From Solobacterium sp. (lineage in GTDB: Bacteria > Bacillota_I > Bacilli_A > Erysipelotrichales > Erysipelotrichaceae): 64,000 nucleotides of DNA. A program made the translations under genes and the position numbers. This document shows, one piece after another, positions 53,865 to 62,727 of the stretch (the first letter of the stretch is position 1; every line of letters begins with the position of its first letter). The notes under the pieces were generated by a model. That model saw only the letters and a list, made by a program, of their open reading frames with translations. It was not told the DNA's origin and ran no database searches. The stretch lies in assembly GCA_017469885.1 (NCBI GenBank), contig JAFUFO010000008.1, positions 36,422 to 100,421 of the forward strand, written 5' to 3'.

Positions 53865-55046
53865 TTATTCATGCGGATGCGCCGCAAAGAAATCATTGAG
53901 ACCCGGCACAAACTTGGTCTTTCTTCCAAGTCCGCCGTTGCGGAAGATGAAGGAGGTGCCGTCATATTCATCATAGTTCGGGAAGGCTTCCTCCATGAGC
54001 TGTCTGGATGCTTCACTCATCGGGATGATGTAATCCACCTTGATATCCCCTTCCCGGATACCGGCACAGGCAAACATGTAGTCTACATCCTTCGAGGTCA
54101 TTGCCTCTTCTGCGATGTTCTTCATCCGCTCTGCCAGTTCCTTTGATGTTTCCTCCTTTGTGGAGTTGATCAGTCCGATGCCGTACTTCACACCGCTTGC
54201 TTCATATTCCTTGTAGTCGGAGAACATGATCTCCATATCACTCATCCCATCATAGGACATGGCCCGCTCATGGATTTCCTTATACAGGGCTTCCGTATCA
54301 TCCACACCGGCAAGTTCCGCCAGAGCAGATACTGCCTTACGGTCGGCATCGGTTGCGGTGGAGATTGTGCCGTTTGAGGTATCGGATAAGACCGCTCCTA
54401 ACAGAAGATACGCGGTCTGCCTGTCGATCTCAAAGCCGTAGTTCATATAATCCAGCCAGACAATGGTGGCGGTGGCGCCGATGGGTCTTGCCTCATAGAC
54501 GATCTGGTGGCCGGTATTGACCGTGCCCACACCGTGATGATCCATGATGCCCACGATGTGGGCATCGATCATATCATCTGCGGCCTGCGCATATTCACTG
54601 TGGTCTACCAGGAAGATGGTTTCTCCGGCTGCGCTTTCCAGGATCTCCGGTGTTTCACATCCTGCCTGTTCGAGGATATACTTCGTCTCATTGTTTACCG
54701 GCATGGTGATTCTTGGTTCTGCCGTATATCCCAACAGGTTCAGTAATCTTGCATAGGCAATTGCACTGCATACCGTATCCGAGTCCGGGCTCTTATGTCC
54801 GATGACATAGATCGTATTGCCTTCATCACTCATATGACTGACGGCTTCCCGGTTCAATAACTGCAGCTCGGTCGGCTCATCTGCCGAAGTCTCCTGCACT
54901 TCCGTTTCCTGTACCGGCTCTGCGGCAGCGGTCTCTGTCTCCGGTATACTGCTCTTTGCATGTTTTCCGGCATAGAATCCGCATACTGCCGCAAGGCAAG
55001 CTGCGATGATACATGCCGGTATCGTGTAGCTGTTTCTGTGTTCCAT
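53865..55046 (-). CDS. ppaC: Membrane-anchored family II (DHH) inorganic pyrophosphatase-like protein
   Basis: 393 residues. An N-terminal hydrophobic segment (about 8-27) is followed by an acidic Glu/Thr/Ala-rich linker (about 30-65) and then a complete manganese-type pyrophosphatase core: GHKSPDSDTV, FLVDHSEY, MDHHG (DHH metal site) and the DHHA2 end GGLGRKTKFVPGL, where the usual SRKKQ is GRKTK. Normal PpaC is ~310 residues and cytosolic; the anchor and linker imply a tethered, possibly outward-facing enzyme. It is 21 bases downstream of the macrodomain gene. Confidence 0.8.
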   Translation of the reverse strand: MEHRNSYTIPACIIAACLAAVCGFYAGKHAKSSIPETETAAAEPVQETEVQETSADEPTELQLLNREAVSHMSDEGNTIYVIGHKSPDSDTVCSAIAYARLLNLLGYTAEPRITMPVNNETKYILEQAGCETPEILESAAGETIFLVDHSEYAQAADDMIDAHIVGIMDHHGVGTVNTGHQIVYEARPIGATATIVWLDYMNYGFEIDRQTAYLLLGAVLSDTSNGTISTATDADRKAVSALAELAGVDDTEALYKEIHERAMSYDGMSDMEIMFSDYKEYEASGVKYGIGLINSTKEETSKELAERMKNIAEEAMTSKDVDYMFACAGIREGDIKVDYIIPMSEASRQLMEEAFPNYDEYDGTSFIFRNGGLGRKTKFVPGLNDFFAAHPHE

Positions 55047-55066
55047 TAGCTGTAACTCCTGTCCTT

Positions 55067-55579
55067 TTACTTCTCTACTGCCTGATCATAGGCAGCTTTT
55101 GTTTTCTCATCAAACAATACCCACATTACCAGATCAAAGGCATCCGGATGGGCGGATACATATTCCCGGACGGCAGATACCGCAGTCCCTGCCGCATCAT
55201 TTACGGGATATCCGTATACACCGGTGGAGATGGACGGAAATGCGATACTGCGTATTCCATGTTCTTCCGCCACCTGTAAAGATCTTGTATATGCGCTTTT
55301 TAGCAGTGCCTCTTCATTCCGGCTGCCGCCGTAATAGATGGGGCCAACGGTATGAATGACATATCTGCACGGCAGGTTATACGCCTTTGTGATCTTTGCG
55401 TCTCCGGTATCACAGCCATGCAGGGTGCGGCACTCATTCAGCAGTTCCGGGCCGGCTGCCCGGTGGATGGCTCCATCCACCCCGCCGCCTCCGAGAAGAC
55501 TGTTGTTTGCGGCATTTACAATGGCTTCTGCTTCACTGACTTTTGTGATATCACCCTGTATGGTTTTTATGATCGTCAT
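55067..55579 (-). CDS. Macrodomain O-acetyl-ADP-ribose deacetylase-like protein
   Basis: 170 residues of the YmdB-like macrodomain group, which binds ADP-ribose and removes O-acetyl or ester-linked ADP-ribose. Motifs: [20 protein letters not shown] (residues 20-39), [10 protein letters not shown] and the loop STGVYGYP. The start at 55579 follows GGAG; the longer frame to 55642 is unlikely. It forms an operon with the anchored pyrophosphatase downstream (21 bases), a pairing that makes sense only if a nucleotide or pyrophosphate product is shared; that is inference. Confidence 0.88.
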   Translation of the reverse strand: MTIIKTIQGDITKVSEAEAIVNAANNSLLGGGGVDGAIHRAAGPELLNECRTLHGCDTGDAKITKAYNLPCRYVIHTVGPIYYGGSRNEEALLKSAYTRSLQVAEEHGIRSIAFPSISTGVYGYPVNDAAGTAVSAVREYVSAHPDAFDLVMWVLFDEKTKAAYDQAVEK

Positions 55580-55923
55580 AGGATTCTCCATCATTCTGTA
55601 CCGGTTACGGTCCGTATCTATTTTATATTGTTTCACAGTCACAAACCCAGGAAAACCAAAGACCGGGTTCAGAAGACTGCACCGTGTCAGGAAACCCCGT
55701 CGATGCGGCTCTTACTTCCATCCGGAAAAACATAGTCTGCCGGTTCCGCCTGCGCAAAGAATGGTTCTCTTTGCAGGATACAGAAACGGCAGTTCCATGT
55801 CCTGCATCAGAACGAGGATCTGCGTACACCAGAACAGCCTGCCGGTGTCAGAACCAGCAGATATCTCCTGACCCGGTTCGATAGTTCCCCTGTCTTCCGC
55901 AAACACGGGGAATCACCATGTGA

Positions 55924-55947
55924 TATAGTTTGTATTAACAAACTATA
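55924..55947. promoter_or_regulatory. Perfect 24-base dyad upstream of the alpha/beta hydrolase gene
   Basis: tatagtttgt-ATTA-acaaactata with 10-base arms, 33 bases before the start codon. Fits a repressor operator overlapping the promoter. The rest of the 401-base gap from 55579 has only a low-quality open frame (plus strand 55684-55884, Cys- and Arg-rich) and no other feature I trust. Confidence 0.5.
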
Positions 55948-55979
55948 AGGGCTGTATTTAACAGTTGCAGGAGGTATCT

Positions 55980-56750
55980 ATGCAGTTTGATGAGATGGGG
56001 CTGAAAACAGGAAAGGTGCTGTTTCTTCTGCCCGGGACAGCGTGCGATTATCAGACAAACTTCGGCTCTGTTCAGGACAGGCTCGGTGAAAAATATCACC
56101 TGGTCTGTGTGAACTATGACGGGTTTGACGGCAGTGACCGCATCTTTCCCGACATGATTACAGTTACGGAGAAGATCGAGAACTACATCAAAGAGAACTA
56201 TAACGGCAGGATTGACGGCGCCATCGGTTCTTCGCTCGGCAGTTCGTTTGTCGGGCAGCTGATTCAGCGTCAGAACGTGCATCTTGACCATGGTATCTTT
56301 GGCAGTCCGGATCTCGACCAGAGCGGCAGATTCAGCGCATGGCTCCAGTCGAAGCTGGTGGTGCCGCTGCTTACAGGATTTACAAAGAATGAGAAAAAGA
56401 AAGCCTCAACAAAGGAGAAACTCAAAAAGGTCTTCGAGATGAATGATGATACCGCGGACCGTTTTCTGGAATGCTTCTCGAGATTTTCTCCGGAATCGAT
56501 CCGCAACGAATATTACAGTGACCTGCTCACTTGGCTTCAGGATGATATCCGTGTGCCGCATACGAAAGTGCACTTCATCTATGCGTCGAAGATGGGAGAG
56601 AAGTATTTAAAGCGGTACAGAAAATACTTCCATGATCCGGAGATCCGGGAATTTGACATGGCACATGAACAGTGGCTGTTCGGCGGGGAGAACTATGCCC
56701 TCCCCGTGCTGAACGCAATCGATGAGTTTATGGAGACACCGGTGGATTAA
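55980..56750 (+). CDS. Alpha/beta-hydrolase-fold protein
   Basis: 256 residues. The nucleophile elbow is GSSLG in DGAIGSSLGSS (about residue 85), with a probable catalytic His in DMAHEQWLF near 230 and the oxyanion-strand LFLLPGTACDY at the N-terminus. The substrate is unknown (lipid, ester or peptide). AGGAGG lies 5 bases before the ATG at 55980; the earlier TTG is inside that site. A strong dyad precedes the gene, so it is likely regulated. Not in an operon. Confidence 0.78.
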   Translation: MQFDEMGLKTGKVLFLLPGTACDYQTNFGSVQDRLGEKYHLVCVNYDGFDGSDRIFPDMITVTEKIENYIKENYNGRIDGAIGSSLGSSFVGQLIQRQNVHLDHGIFGSPDLDQSGRFSAWLQSKLVVPLLTGFTKNEKKKASTKEKLKKVFEMNDDTADRFLECFSRFSPESIRNEYYSDLLTWLQDDIRVPHTKVHFIYASKMGEKYLKRYRKYFHDPEIREFDMAHEQWLFGGENYALPVLNAIDEFMETPVD

Positions 56751-56890
56751 ATCCGGTCGGCAGATTCAAAAATGAAAGATGTTTCAGTCCCAGGCAGAAC
56801 AAAAACAAAATTTAATAAAAATTTGGAAGAATCACGCGTGTATTTTTGACACTCCGACGAAATAAGAATAGCAGGAGGTGCTCATCAGTT

Positions 56891-57868
56891 ATGCGCAAAA
56901 CCAGACACAAACACAGACAGCCTGTTAAGCCAAACCGCGAATACCGCGATTCCATGTTCCGATTCCTGTTTGGAAACAGGAAACATAAGGATTGGACGCT
57001 TTCCCTTTTTAATGCATTGAGCGGGAAGGACTATACCGATCCCGAGGAAATTCAATACCAGGAGATGGGTAATGTTCTGTATATCCAGATTCGTGAGGAT
57101 GTTGTTTTTCTGTACGGCGGCTCACTGAACTTCTTTGAACATCAATCCACCTGGTCTCCGAACCTCCCCTTCCGTATGCTGGAGTATGCGGCGAGACAGT
57201 TTGCCGCAATCGCGGATAAGAATATCAAGGCTGTTTATTCATCACGGATTGTAAAATTTCCAAAGCCAAGATTTTTTGTCCTGTATAACGGCACTGACCG
57301 GACAATCCCGGCGGAAACCACTTTGAAACTGAGCGAAAGCTATGATACGATATCTCGTAGTGAAGAGCTCGGAAATGCATTTGATCTGGAAGTGGTTGTC
57401 CATGTGTTTAACATCAACAGCGGTTTTAACGAATCTCTTCAGGAGAAATGCAGGCCTCTGAAGGAATATACCTGGATCGTATCTGCCATCCGGAAAGAAA
57501 CCGCGCGCGGAAGATCATTAAAAGATGCAATCCGCATGGTAATACGAAGAATTCCTGAAAGCTTCCTGATCCGGGACGAAATACTGGCTGAACGCGGGAG
57601 GGTTACAGCGATGATTTTTGACGAAGAATGGAACGCAAGACAGATGGAAAAACTTCGCAACGAATTGCGGGAAGAAGGACGGGAAATAGGACGGGAAGAA
57701 GGATTGGAAGAAGGATTGGAAAAAGGCATCACTCTTGAAAAACACGAAACAATTAAAGTGATGCTGGGTGAAGGCTTCGATGATGTTCAAATCATAAAAA
57801 TTGCCCGCATTACACCCGAGGCGCTGGCTTCACTGAAAGAACAGTTCGCAAAGTCTGAAACGCACTGA
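56891..57868 (+). CDS. Rpn-family recombination-promoting nuclease (intact copy 1)
   Basis: 325 residues of the PD-(D/E)XK transposase/nuclease family. The N-terminal domain (about 20-190) includes DSMFRFLFGN, SLFNALSGKDY, EDVVFLYGGSLNFFEHQS and FFVLYNGT. The C-terminal tail repeats the charged EEGREIGREEGLEEGLEKG and ends in KIARITPEALASLKEQF. Rpn proteins nick DNA and promote RecA-independent recombination in studied cases. AGGAGG precedes the ATG at 56891 at about 12-base spacing. Confidence 0.85.
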   Translation: MRKTRHKHRQPVKPNREYRDSMFRFLFGNRKHKDWTLSLFNALSGKDYTDPEEIQYQEMGNVLYIQIREDVVFLYGGSLNFFEHQSTWSPNLPFRMLEYAARQFAAIADKNIKAVYSSRIVKFPKPRFFVLYNGTDRTIPAETTLKLSESYDTISRSEELGNAFDLEVVVHVFNINSGFNESLQEKCRPLKEYTWIVSAIRKETARGRSLKDAIRMVIRRIPESFLIRDEILAERGRVTAMIFDEEWNARQMEKLRNELREEGREIGREEGLEEGLEKGITLEKHETIKVMLGEGFDDVQIIKIARITPEALASLKEQFAKSETH

Positions 57869-57894
57869 AACTCCGCCTGCCGGATATCTGATTC

Positions 57895-57934
57895 AGAGCC
57901 GTACCTCCGTTTCCGGAAGTGCGGCTCTGTTTTG
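57895..57934 (+). terminator. Terminator of Rpn copy 1
   Basis: agagccg (57895-57901) pairs with cggctct (57922-57928), with further inner pairing; GTTTTG follows. Confidence 0.75.
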
Positions 57935-58044
57935 CGTCTGCATCCGAATGTGATAATTCCTTCATTACACCGCAGGCTGCTGATACAATAATCCTGCATC
58001 AGGTCCATGTAATTACGGACACCGGACATCGGAGGTAACTGTTT

Positions 58045-58284
58045 ATGCAGAAATTCATTCCTGTTATTGTTTACATCGTTTTCGCTGCCGGGTTTGCCTG
58101 GCAGATAATCGTATACTTCAAAAATGCATATGAAATCCGCAAAGTCATGTATTCCGATTCCTCAAAAGAGGTAAAGGCTGCTTTCCGGAAACAGATAACG
58201 ACCGGACTGCTGTATCTTGTTTTTCTGATCTGCATCATAATTCAGGCGATCAGCGAACTTAAGAGCATGTCATCCCCTCAATAA
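58045..58284 (+). CDS. Small two-span membrane protein
   Basis: 79 residues with two hydrophobic segments (about 5-24, FIPVIVYIVFAAGFAWQI, and 52-70, TGLLYLVFLICIIIQAI) joined by a polar, basic loop. No motif recognised. CGGAGG precedes the ATG at 58045 and a terminator follows, so it is an independent unit. Size and topology are compatible with an immunity protein, a small regulator or a channel partner; none can be chosen. Confidence 0.65.
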   Translation: MQKFIPVIVYIVFAAGFAWQIIVYFKNAYEIRKVMYSDSSKEVKAAFRKQITTGLLYLVFLICIIIQAISELKSMSSPQ

Positions 58285-58316
58285 ACAGCAGATCTCCCTG
58301 TTCAGACACATCAAAA

Positions 58317-58366
58317 GACCCCGTCACTGCAGAACCAGCCGCATTCTGTGACGAAGTCTTTTTTCT
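58317..58366 (+). terminator. Terminator after the small two-span protein gene
   Basis: cgtcac/gtgacg with outer gac/gtc, loop of about 20 bases, then six T. Confidence 0.8.
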
Positions 58367-58455
58367 TTCTGCTTGATATTATCGCAAAACAAATCTGATT
58401 CTTTCAGTCCGTCCGGACAAGGTGTGAGTGAACTTCGTTATTTCGAATCCCCTGT

Positions 58456-59229
58456 TCAGTTTCCCGTCTCCGGAAGACAATGCATATGGGTCCGGCCAAG
58501 GACCCGGAACCCTTCCGCCTTCCCTTTGAAGCTGCGCAGTCCGTACTCATATGCCCGAAGTTTCAGATACAGCGGAATGGATCTGTATTCCGGGCTGTGT
58601 TCCGGAAACTGGCTTTTATGGCAGCCAAAGACTGCATCCTGCTGGGTGGAGAAATGCTTTCCAATACTGACATAGCGATTGGGCTTTGCGGTCATATAAA
58701 AGGCAATGGCCTGTACCGGCGCACTCTCTGCGCCCATCTGTTTCATAATCTCCGCAAACGGCGCAAAAAAGGCAAGCTCCCGGGAGAGTCTCCCGGCATT
58801 GCGATGATCCGGATGACATTCGCTGGTCACCGATGGATCCGGCGCAAAGATAATATCCGGCTTCTTTTCACCGATCACCTTTGCAAGTGCGGTGCGAAGA
58901 TCATTGACGTCATAAAACCCGCCGTCTGAAAAGCCAAGGAATGTCACATCCGTAACCCCGAGTACGTTCGCTGACGCGATGGATTCCTGCCTGCGAAGTT
59001 TGATCAGCTCCTCCGGTGTTGTCCCTTCCGGGGCATAGTCCAGACCGTATCTTCCGTCCGTACAGATGACGAATGAAATATGTTTTCCCATACTGCTAAG
59101 CGCAGCGATGGTGGCGCCTGCGCCGATCTCAATATCATCCGGATGCGGTCCGACAAACAGATAGTTCTGAAAGGATTCGATCTTTGGAAGCGGAGCCGCA
59201 AACTTCAAAATTGCTTTGGTAAGGCTCAT
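58456..59229 (-). CDS. PIG-L (LmbE-like) N-deacetylase
   Basis: 257 residues. Zinc motif GPHPDDIE (His-Pro-Asp-Asp) near residue 29 and SECHPDHRNAGR near residue 138 are the family signature. Characterised members deacetylate N-acetylglucosamine-containing glycolipids, mycothiol or bacillithiol precursors, or diacetylchitobiose-type sugars. The ATG overlaps the stop of the upstream GPH-symporter gene by 4 bases (ATGA), so the two are co-translated. That points to an N-acetylated sugar or glycoside taken up by the symporter, but the substrate is not shown. Confidence 0.88.
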   Translation of the reverse strand: MSLTKAILKFAAPLPKIESFQNYLFVGPHPDDIEIGAGATIAALSSMGKHISFVICTDGRYGLDYAPEGTTPEELIKLRRQESIASANVLGVTDVTFLGFSDGGFYDVNDLRTALAKVIGEKKPDIIFAPDPSVTSECHPDHRNAGRLSRELAFFAPFAEIMKQMGAESAPVQAIAFYMTAKPNRYVSIGKHFSTQQDAVFGCHKSQFPEHSPEYRSIPLYLKLRAYEYGLRSFKGKAEGFRVLGRTHMHCLPETGN

Positions 59230-60713
59230 GCCGCAGCTCTCTTTCTGCGTGTTTCCATTTCCGCACAGATGCGCTCATATTCCGCTTCATCGAGAATATA
59301 CTTCTTCCGGTACAGTACATAGGAGGCATACATCAGAAGGAACGGAACGATTGTCATCACCGCAAGCAGACCGAAGGACTGCCCGCGCTGTACGCCTTTT
59401 AACAGTTCCGTGATCGCATCGGCTTTCTGTTCTGCGGAGATCGTTCCGGCATTGGCTGCCTGCTCATACTGGGAGATGCCGTTGGTATACTTCAGAATGC
59501 CGAAGATGATGTAGGTGAGGTTTGCGACTGCGACAGTAAGCGCAGACGCAAGCTTTGTGACAAACGGACGCAGGGAACCGATGATCGCCTCGTCCCGTAC
59601 ACCGTGTTCATATTCGTTGTATTCGACCGTATTCATGATGGAGATCATCATGATCAGATAGAAGCCGTACTGGCCGAAGTTCGCCAGCATATATCCGAAT
59701 GTAAGAATTCCGAACCGGATTCCGGAGGACAGCGGAAGCAGTCCCGATCCCAGCATCAGCACATAGCCGACCGTACTGATGATCATCAGATAATGCATCA
59801 GGTTCTTTCTTGTTATTTTCCGGGAAATCGCCGGATAGAAGATCATGAGGAACGCTGTTACCAGCATTCCCAGCATCTGAAACATCGTGAAGAACACGCC
59901 CTTGTATCCGAATTCCACATAGATATAGGTCTGTCCGATGCCCGACAGCACAAGGCCGTTGCCCACCTGCTGGAGAAGGAAGATCACTGCGATCCAGACA
60001 AGCTGACCGTTTCCGGTAAATACGGAAAGGATTTTCTTCAGACTGACCGGAGGTGCCGGTTCATCATTCGCATTCCGCTCCTCTGTTACACCAAAGATCG
60101 TAAAGGATAGAAACAGCGGGCCGAGAATTGCGGCACCCAGCGCAACCATGGCATATGCCGTTACGGCATTTCCGCCGATCGCACTGTCACCGGCGGTGAA
60201 CAGCGGAATGAATGACGCCGCGAGGACCCCTCCGATGCCCGCAAACAGCGTCGCTCGGGAGGTGAACTGATTGCGGATATCCGCATCCGAGCTGAGGGAA
60301 GGAACCATGCCCCAGTAGGAGATATCGTGCATGGTATAGGTAATACTGTAGGCAAAATACATGAGGCCGAAGAATCCGACAAACGCCCAGCCCTGAAGTG
60401 TTGTGCTGAACATGGCATATACCACCAGTGAGGTTGTCAGGATACCGATCAGAAGCCAGGGTTTGTATTTCCCCCATCTGGTTCTTGTCCGCTCAATGAT
60501 ATTGCCCATGATCGGATCATTCAGGGCGTCAAAGACACGTGCCCCGACCATGATTGCGGTAATCGCCGACAGCTGGGCAGTGCTGAGGTTTCTTGTAAAC
60601 AGGACAAAGGCCAGAAGATAGCTTGTGACAAGGTTGTAGATGATGTCACGGCCAATGGTCCCAATGGGAAACATCCAGAGATTCTTCTTCGTAATTCTGT
60701 CATTCTGCGTCAT
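59226..60713 (-). CDS. GPH-family sugar:cation symporter
   Basis: 495-residue membrane permease of the glycoside-pentoside-hexuronide group, with ~12 hydrophobic segments. The start resembles GPH proteins (WMFPIGTIGRDIIYNLVTSYLLAFVL), with DALNDPIMGNIIERTRTRWGKYKPW as the cytoplasmic-loop motif. There is no IIA-like tail. The ATGA overlap with the deacetylase gene makes one translational unit. The substrate is unknown; a GlcNAc-containing disaccharide or glycoside is an inference from its partner. Confidence 0.9.
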   Translation of the reverse strand: MTQNDRITKKNLWMFPIGTIGRDIIYNLVTSYLLAFVLFTRNLSTAQLSAITAIMVGARVFDALNDPIMGNIIERTRTRWGKYKPWLLIGILTTSLVVYAMFSTTLQGWAFVGFFGLMYFAYSITYTMHDISYWGMVPSLSSDADIRNQFTSRATLFAGIGGVLAASFIPLFTAGDSAIGGNAVTAYAMVALGAAILGPLFLSFTIFGVTEERNANDEPAPPVSLKKILSVFTGNGQLVWIAVIFLLQQVGNGLVLSGIGQTYIYVEFGYKGVFFTMFQMLGMLVTAFLMIFYPAISRKITRKNLMHYLMIISTVGYVLMLGSGLLPLSSGIRFGILTFGYMLANFGQYGFYLIMMISIMNTVEYNEYEHGVRDEAIIGSLRPFVTKLASALTVAVANLTYIIFGILKYTNGISQYEQAANAGTISAEQKADAITELLKGVQRGQSFGLLAVMTIVPFLLMYASYVLYRKKYILDEAEYERICAEMETRRKRAAA

Positions 60714-60870
60714 ATGATATGTGCTCCGCTTTCTTACTATCCATTATGACGGAAAAACCGGAAGAACAGAAACAAAAGGAACCGGGAATCCGGGAATGCC
60801 AGTTATGGGCAAACGAGCGCCGGTCTGCGGAATCATTCCGTACAATGAGTAATATAAGGAGGAACATCCC

Positions 60871-61164
60871 ATGCAGTATATGATCCGCGCCCTCGACGGC
60901 GAAAACATGCTCGAAAAACGTCTTGAAGTACGGCAGGCACATCTTGACAATCTCTCTTCGATCAGAGGAAAGATACTCTGTGCCGGAGGCCTGCTTGATG
61001 AAGAAGGAACGATGAAAGGCTCCGCCCTTGTCATTGATTTTGAGAGTCCGGAAGCCCTTCAGGAATATCTTGACTCCGAGCCCTATATTAAATCCGGTGT
61101 CTGGCAGGATGTGGAAACCCACCGGATGAATGTCGTCATCTTTGACGGAGCGAAAGTGAAATAA
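60871..61164 (+). CDS. yciI: YciI-family protein
   Basis: 97 residues of the ferredoxin-like-fold YciI group, of uncertain enzymatic role. The pattern MQYMIRALDGENMLEKRLEVRQAHLDNL, SIRGKILCAGGLLDEEG, GSALVIDFESPEALQEYLDSEPYIKSGVW is the usual family layout with the conserved His and Asp. AAGGAGG precedes the ATG. It diverges from the GPH operon and ends in two consecutive hairpins. Confidence 0.9.
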   Translation: MQYMIRALDGENMLEKRLEVRQAHLDNLSSIRGKILCAGGLLDEEGTMKGSALVIDFESPEALQEYLDSEPYIKSGVWQDVETHRMNVVIFDGAKVK

Positions 61165-61230
61165 TGACTGCGGAGCCTGCCGCAGTCATACCCGAAACAA
61201 AAGTAAAACGACCGTTCGCGGTCGTTTTCT
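61165..61230 (+). terminator. Tandem terminator after yciI
   Basis: First hairpin tgactgcgg/ccgcagtca (61165-61190), then aaaacgaccg/cggtcgtttt with a TTCG tetraloop (61205-61228) and TTTTC. The second also has an A run on the left, so it can serve the 61248 gene on the minus strand. Confidence 0.88.
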
Positions 61231-61247
61231 TCTGTTTCCGTCCCGTC

Positions 61248-62225
61248 TTACCAGAAGCGGGATACCTTCATGAAACTGTGTTGTTTACTGATCGACAGCG
61301 TCTTTGTCTTCCGGTCAAAGAGGAAGACATCGTTCGAGAAGATCAGATACGGGGTTTCCTTCTGATTCTGTTCATACATGTCCTTTGCCATCCGGAACAT
61401 CTTCTTTACCCGTCCGGAATCACCGGCGGCGGTATAGAACACAATGTCCTTGGTCGGTACACAGATCAGTACATCATCATTCAGCTCATCGGAGACCTGT
61501 TCCCAGATGCTGTTGATGCATAAGCTCTCCGCCTCAAAGTCTCCGCCTGCCAGAATGCCGCAGATGCCCGGTTCCTTTGACTTCGCACTGCGGTAGGTAA
61601 TATCCCGGGCAAGATTCTCAAATGCCTTCTTCTGTAATTCCATGACATCCGTATCTTCCGGCAGAAGGTCATAGGTGATATAGGTCAGTACATTGCCCAT
61701 ATCCTGTACAAACATTCCGATGTAGCTGTCCATCCAGCGGATCATGACCATCTGGTCCGGATAGTTGGGAGAAGAGGCATCCGGCGGTGTCATGGCTACG
61801 GATTCCAACGGGTTATCTGCCCAGTTCTTCTTTAATCTCGGGTAGATCTTTGTGGCGTCATAGACAAAGTCATCCGACCAGCCGTCCTCAAACGGACCAT
61901 CTTCTGCAGAATGGGTCCACTCAATGTCACAGATATCATCCTTCTGTTTTACAAATGCCTTTACCCGCTCCAGATAGTCAATCGCATACTGACTGTAGGC
62001 ATATTTGGCCAGCACGCGGATGACCGGACGGAGTCCGGGCTTTGCCTGTGCAGCCTGCCCGCTGCCGATATAACTCAGATAATCATTGATCTTGTCCTGC
62101 AGGAGTCTGACATGGTTCTGACGCTTGTCAAAACCCCACTCCATATCATCCGCAATGATCAGGATATACTTCCCGTCTTCTTCCAGTGTGATATCAATCA
62201 CACCCCGGTCTCTGATATTTGACAT
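61248..62225 (-). CDS. Hypothetical protein: DUF6572-like N-terminus with DUF1444-like C-terminus
   Basis: 325 residues, cytosolic. The N-terminus (MSNIRDRGVIDITLEEDGKY, then QNHVRLLQDKINDYLSYI) fits DUF6572-like proteins. The C-terminal half (DVLICVPTKDIVFYTAAG, KKMFRMAKDMYEQN, PYLIFSNDVFLFDR) follows the order of blocks in DUF1444 (YtpQ). The joining of the two is my reading and should be tested. No operon partner. Start at 62225 lacks a strong ribosome site. Confidence 0.6.
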   Translation of the reverse strand: MSNIRDRGVIDITLEEDGKYILIIADDMEWGFDKRQNHVRLLQDKINDYLSYIGSGQAAQAKPGLRPVIRVLAKYAYSQYAIDYLERVKAFVKQKDDICDIEWTHSAEDGPFEDGWSDDFVYDATKIYPRLKKNWADNPLESVAMTPPDASSPNYPDQMVMIRWMDSYIGMFVQDMGNVLTYITYDLLPEDTDVMELQKKAFENLARDITYRSAKSKEPGICGILAGGDFEAESLCINSIWEQVSDELNDDVLICVPTKDIVFYTAAGDSGRVKKMFRMAKDMYEQNQKETPYLIFSNDVFLFDRKTKTLSISKQHSFMKVSRFW

Positions 62226-62333
62226 ACGTTACATTTCCTTCAGATACATTCTAACGGATACCGGTTATTCTGACCGTATGTTTCTGTCAGAATTGCGCAT
62301 CGCCCTCATTGATTATCGATGTTCAGAGATCCC

Positions 62334-62604
62334 TTACGAGAGCTTCTTTACTTCTTCCAGTACCGCTTCCTGAAGGTCTGTTGGAATCTTCAATGCGGAA
62401 ACAGCATCTTCATACGAAAGATGTAATGTTTCCATCAGATTCAGCACACATGCGGCAAAGTTCTTCACGGCAACGTCCGCGGTCACCTTCTTTGTAACAT
62501 CTTTTGTTACTTTCTTTGTGACATCAGCGGTTACCTTATCATTGATCTCTTTCTTTTCTGCTTCTGACAGTAAGCTCTTCATCGTTATCTTCTTACGCCT
62601 CTTA
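62334..62604 (-). pseudogene. Partial duplicate of an Rpn 3' end
   Basis: About 90 codons: KSLLSEAEKKEINDK, a VTKKVTKDVTKKVTADV repeat, and a helical tail ALKIPTDLQEAVLEEVKKLS. This copies the tail of the intact Rpn gene at 62728. The start and the nuclease domain are missing; the in-frame ATG inside the shared region makes an 82-residue peptide, but upstream sequence is unrelated. 61 bases (62544-62604) are 60/61 identical to 62878-62938. Confidence 0.7.
62544..62604. repeat. Direct repeat, left copy (partner 62878-62938)
   Basis: 61 bases, 60/61 identical to 62878-62938 (one T/C difference). Marks the duplicated part of the Rpn coding sequence. Similarity also continues, less strongly, in the last ~80 bases of each Rpn reading frame. 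Confidence 0.9.
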
Positions 62605-62680
62605 ACTGGGGGATTGCTGGCGGTGATACAGATCCATGATAACATAATATTCGTTTATTCGTATTACGCATTATGAAAAT

Positions 62681-62700
62681 GGGCGGGGCTTCCCCCGCCC
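62681..62700 (-). terminator. Terminator of Rpn copy 2
   Basis: gggcgggg/ccccgccc stem with CTTC loop; minus strand continues ATTTTC. Confidence 0.8.
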
Positions 62701-62727
62701 GGATTGAATGTCGATGCGCAGAGATCC

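Noticed and set aside
55643..55920. Cys/Arg-rich open frames on both strands before the alpha/beta hydrolase gene
   Set aside because: No ribosome site, no family pattern and composition typical of random frames.
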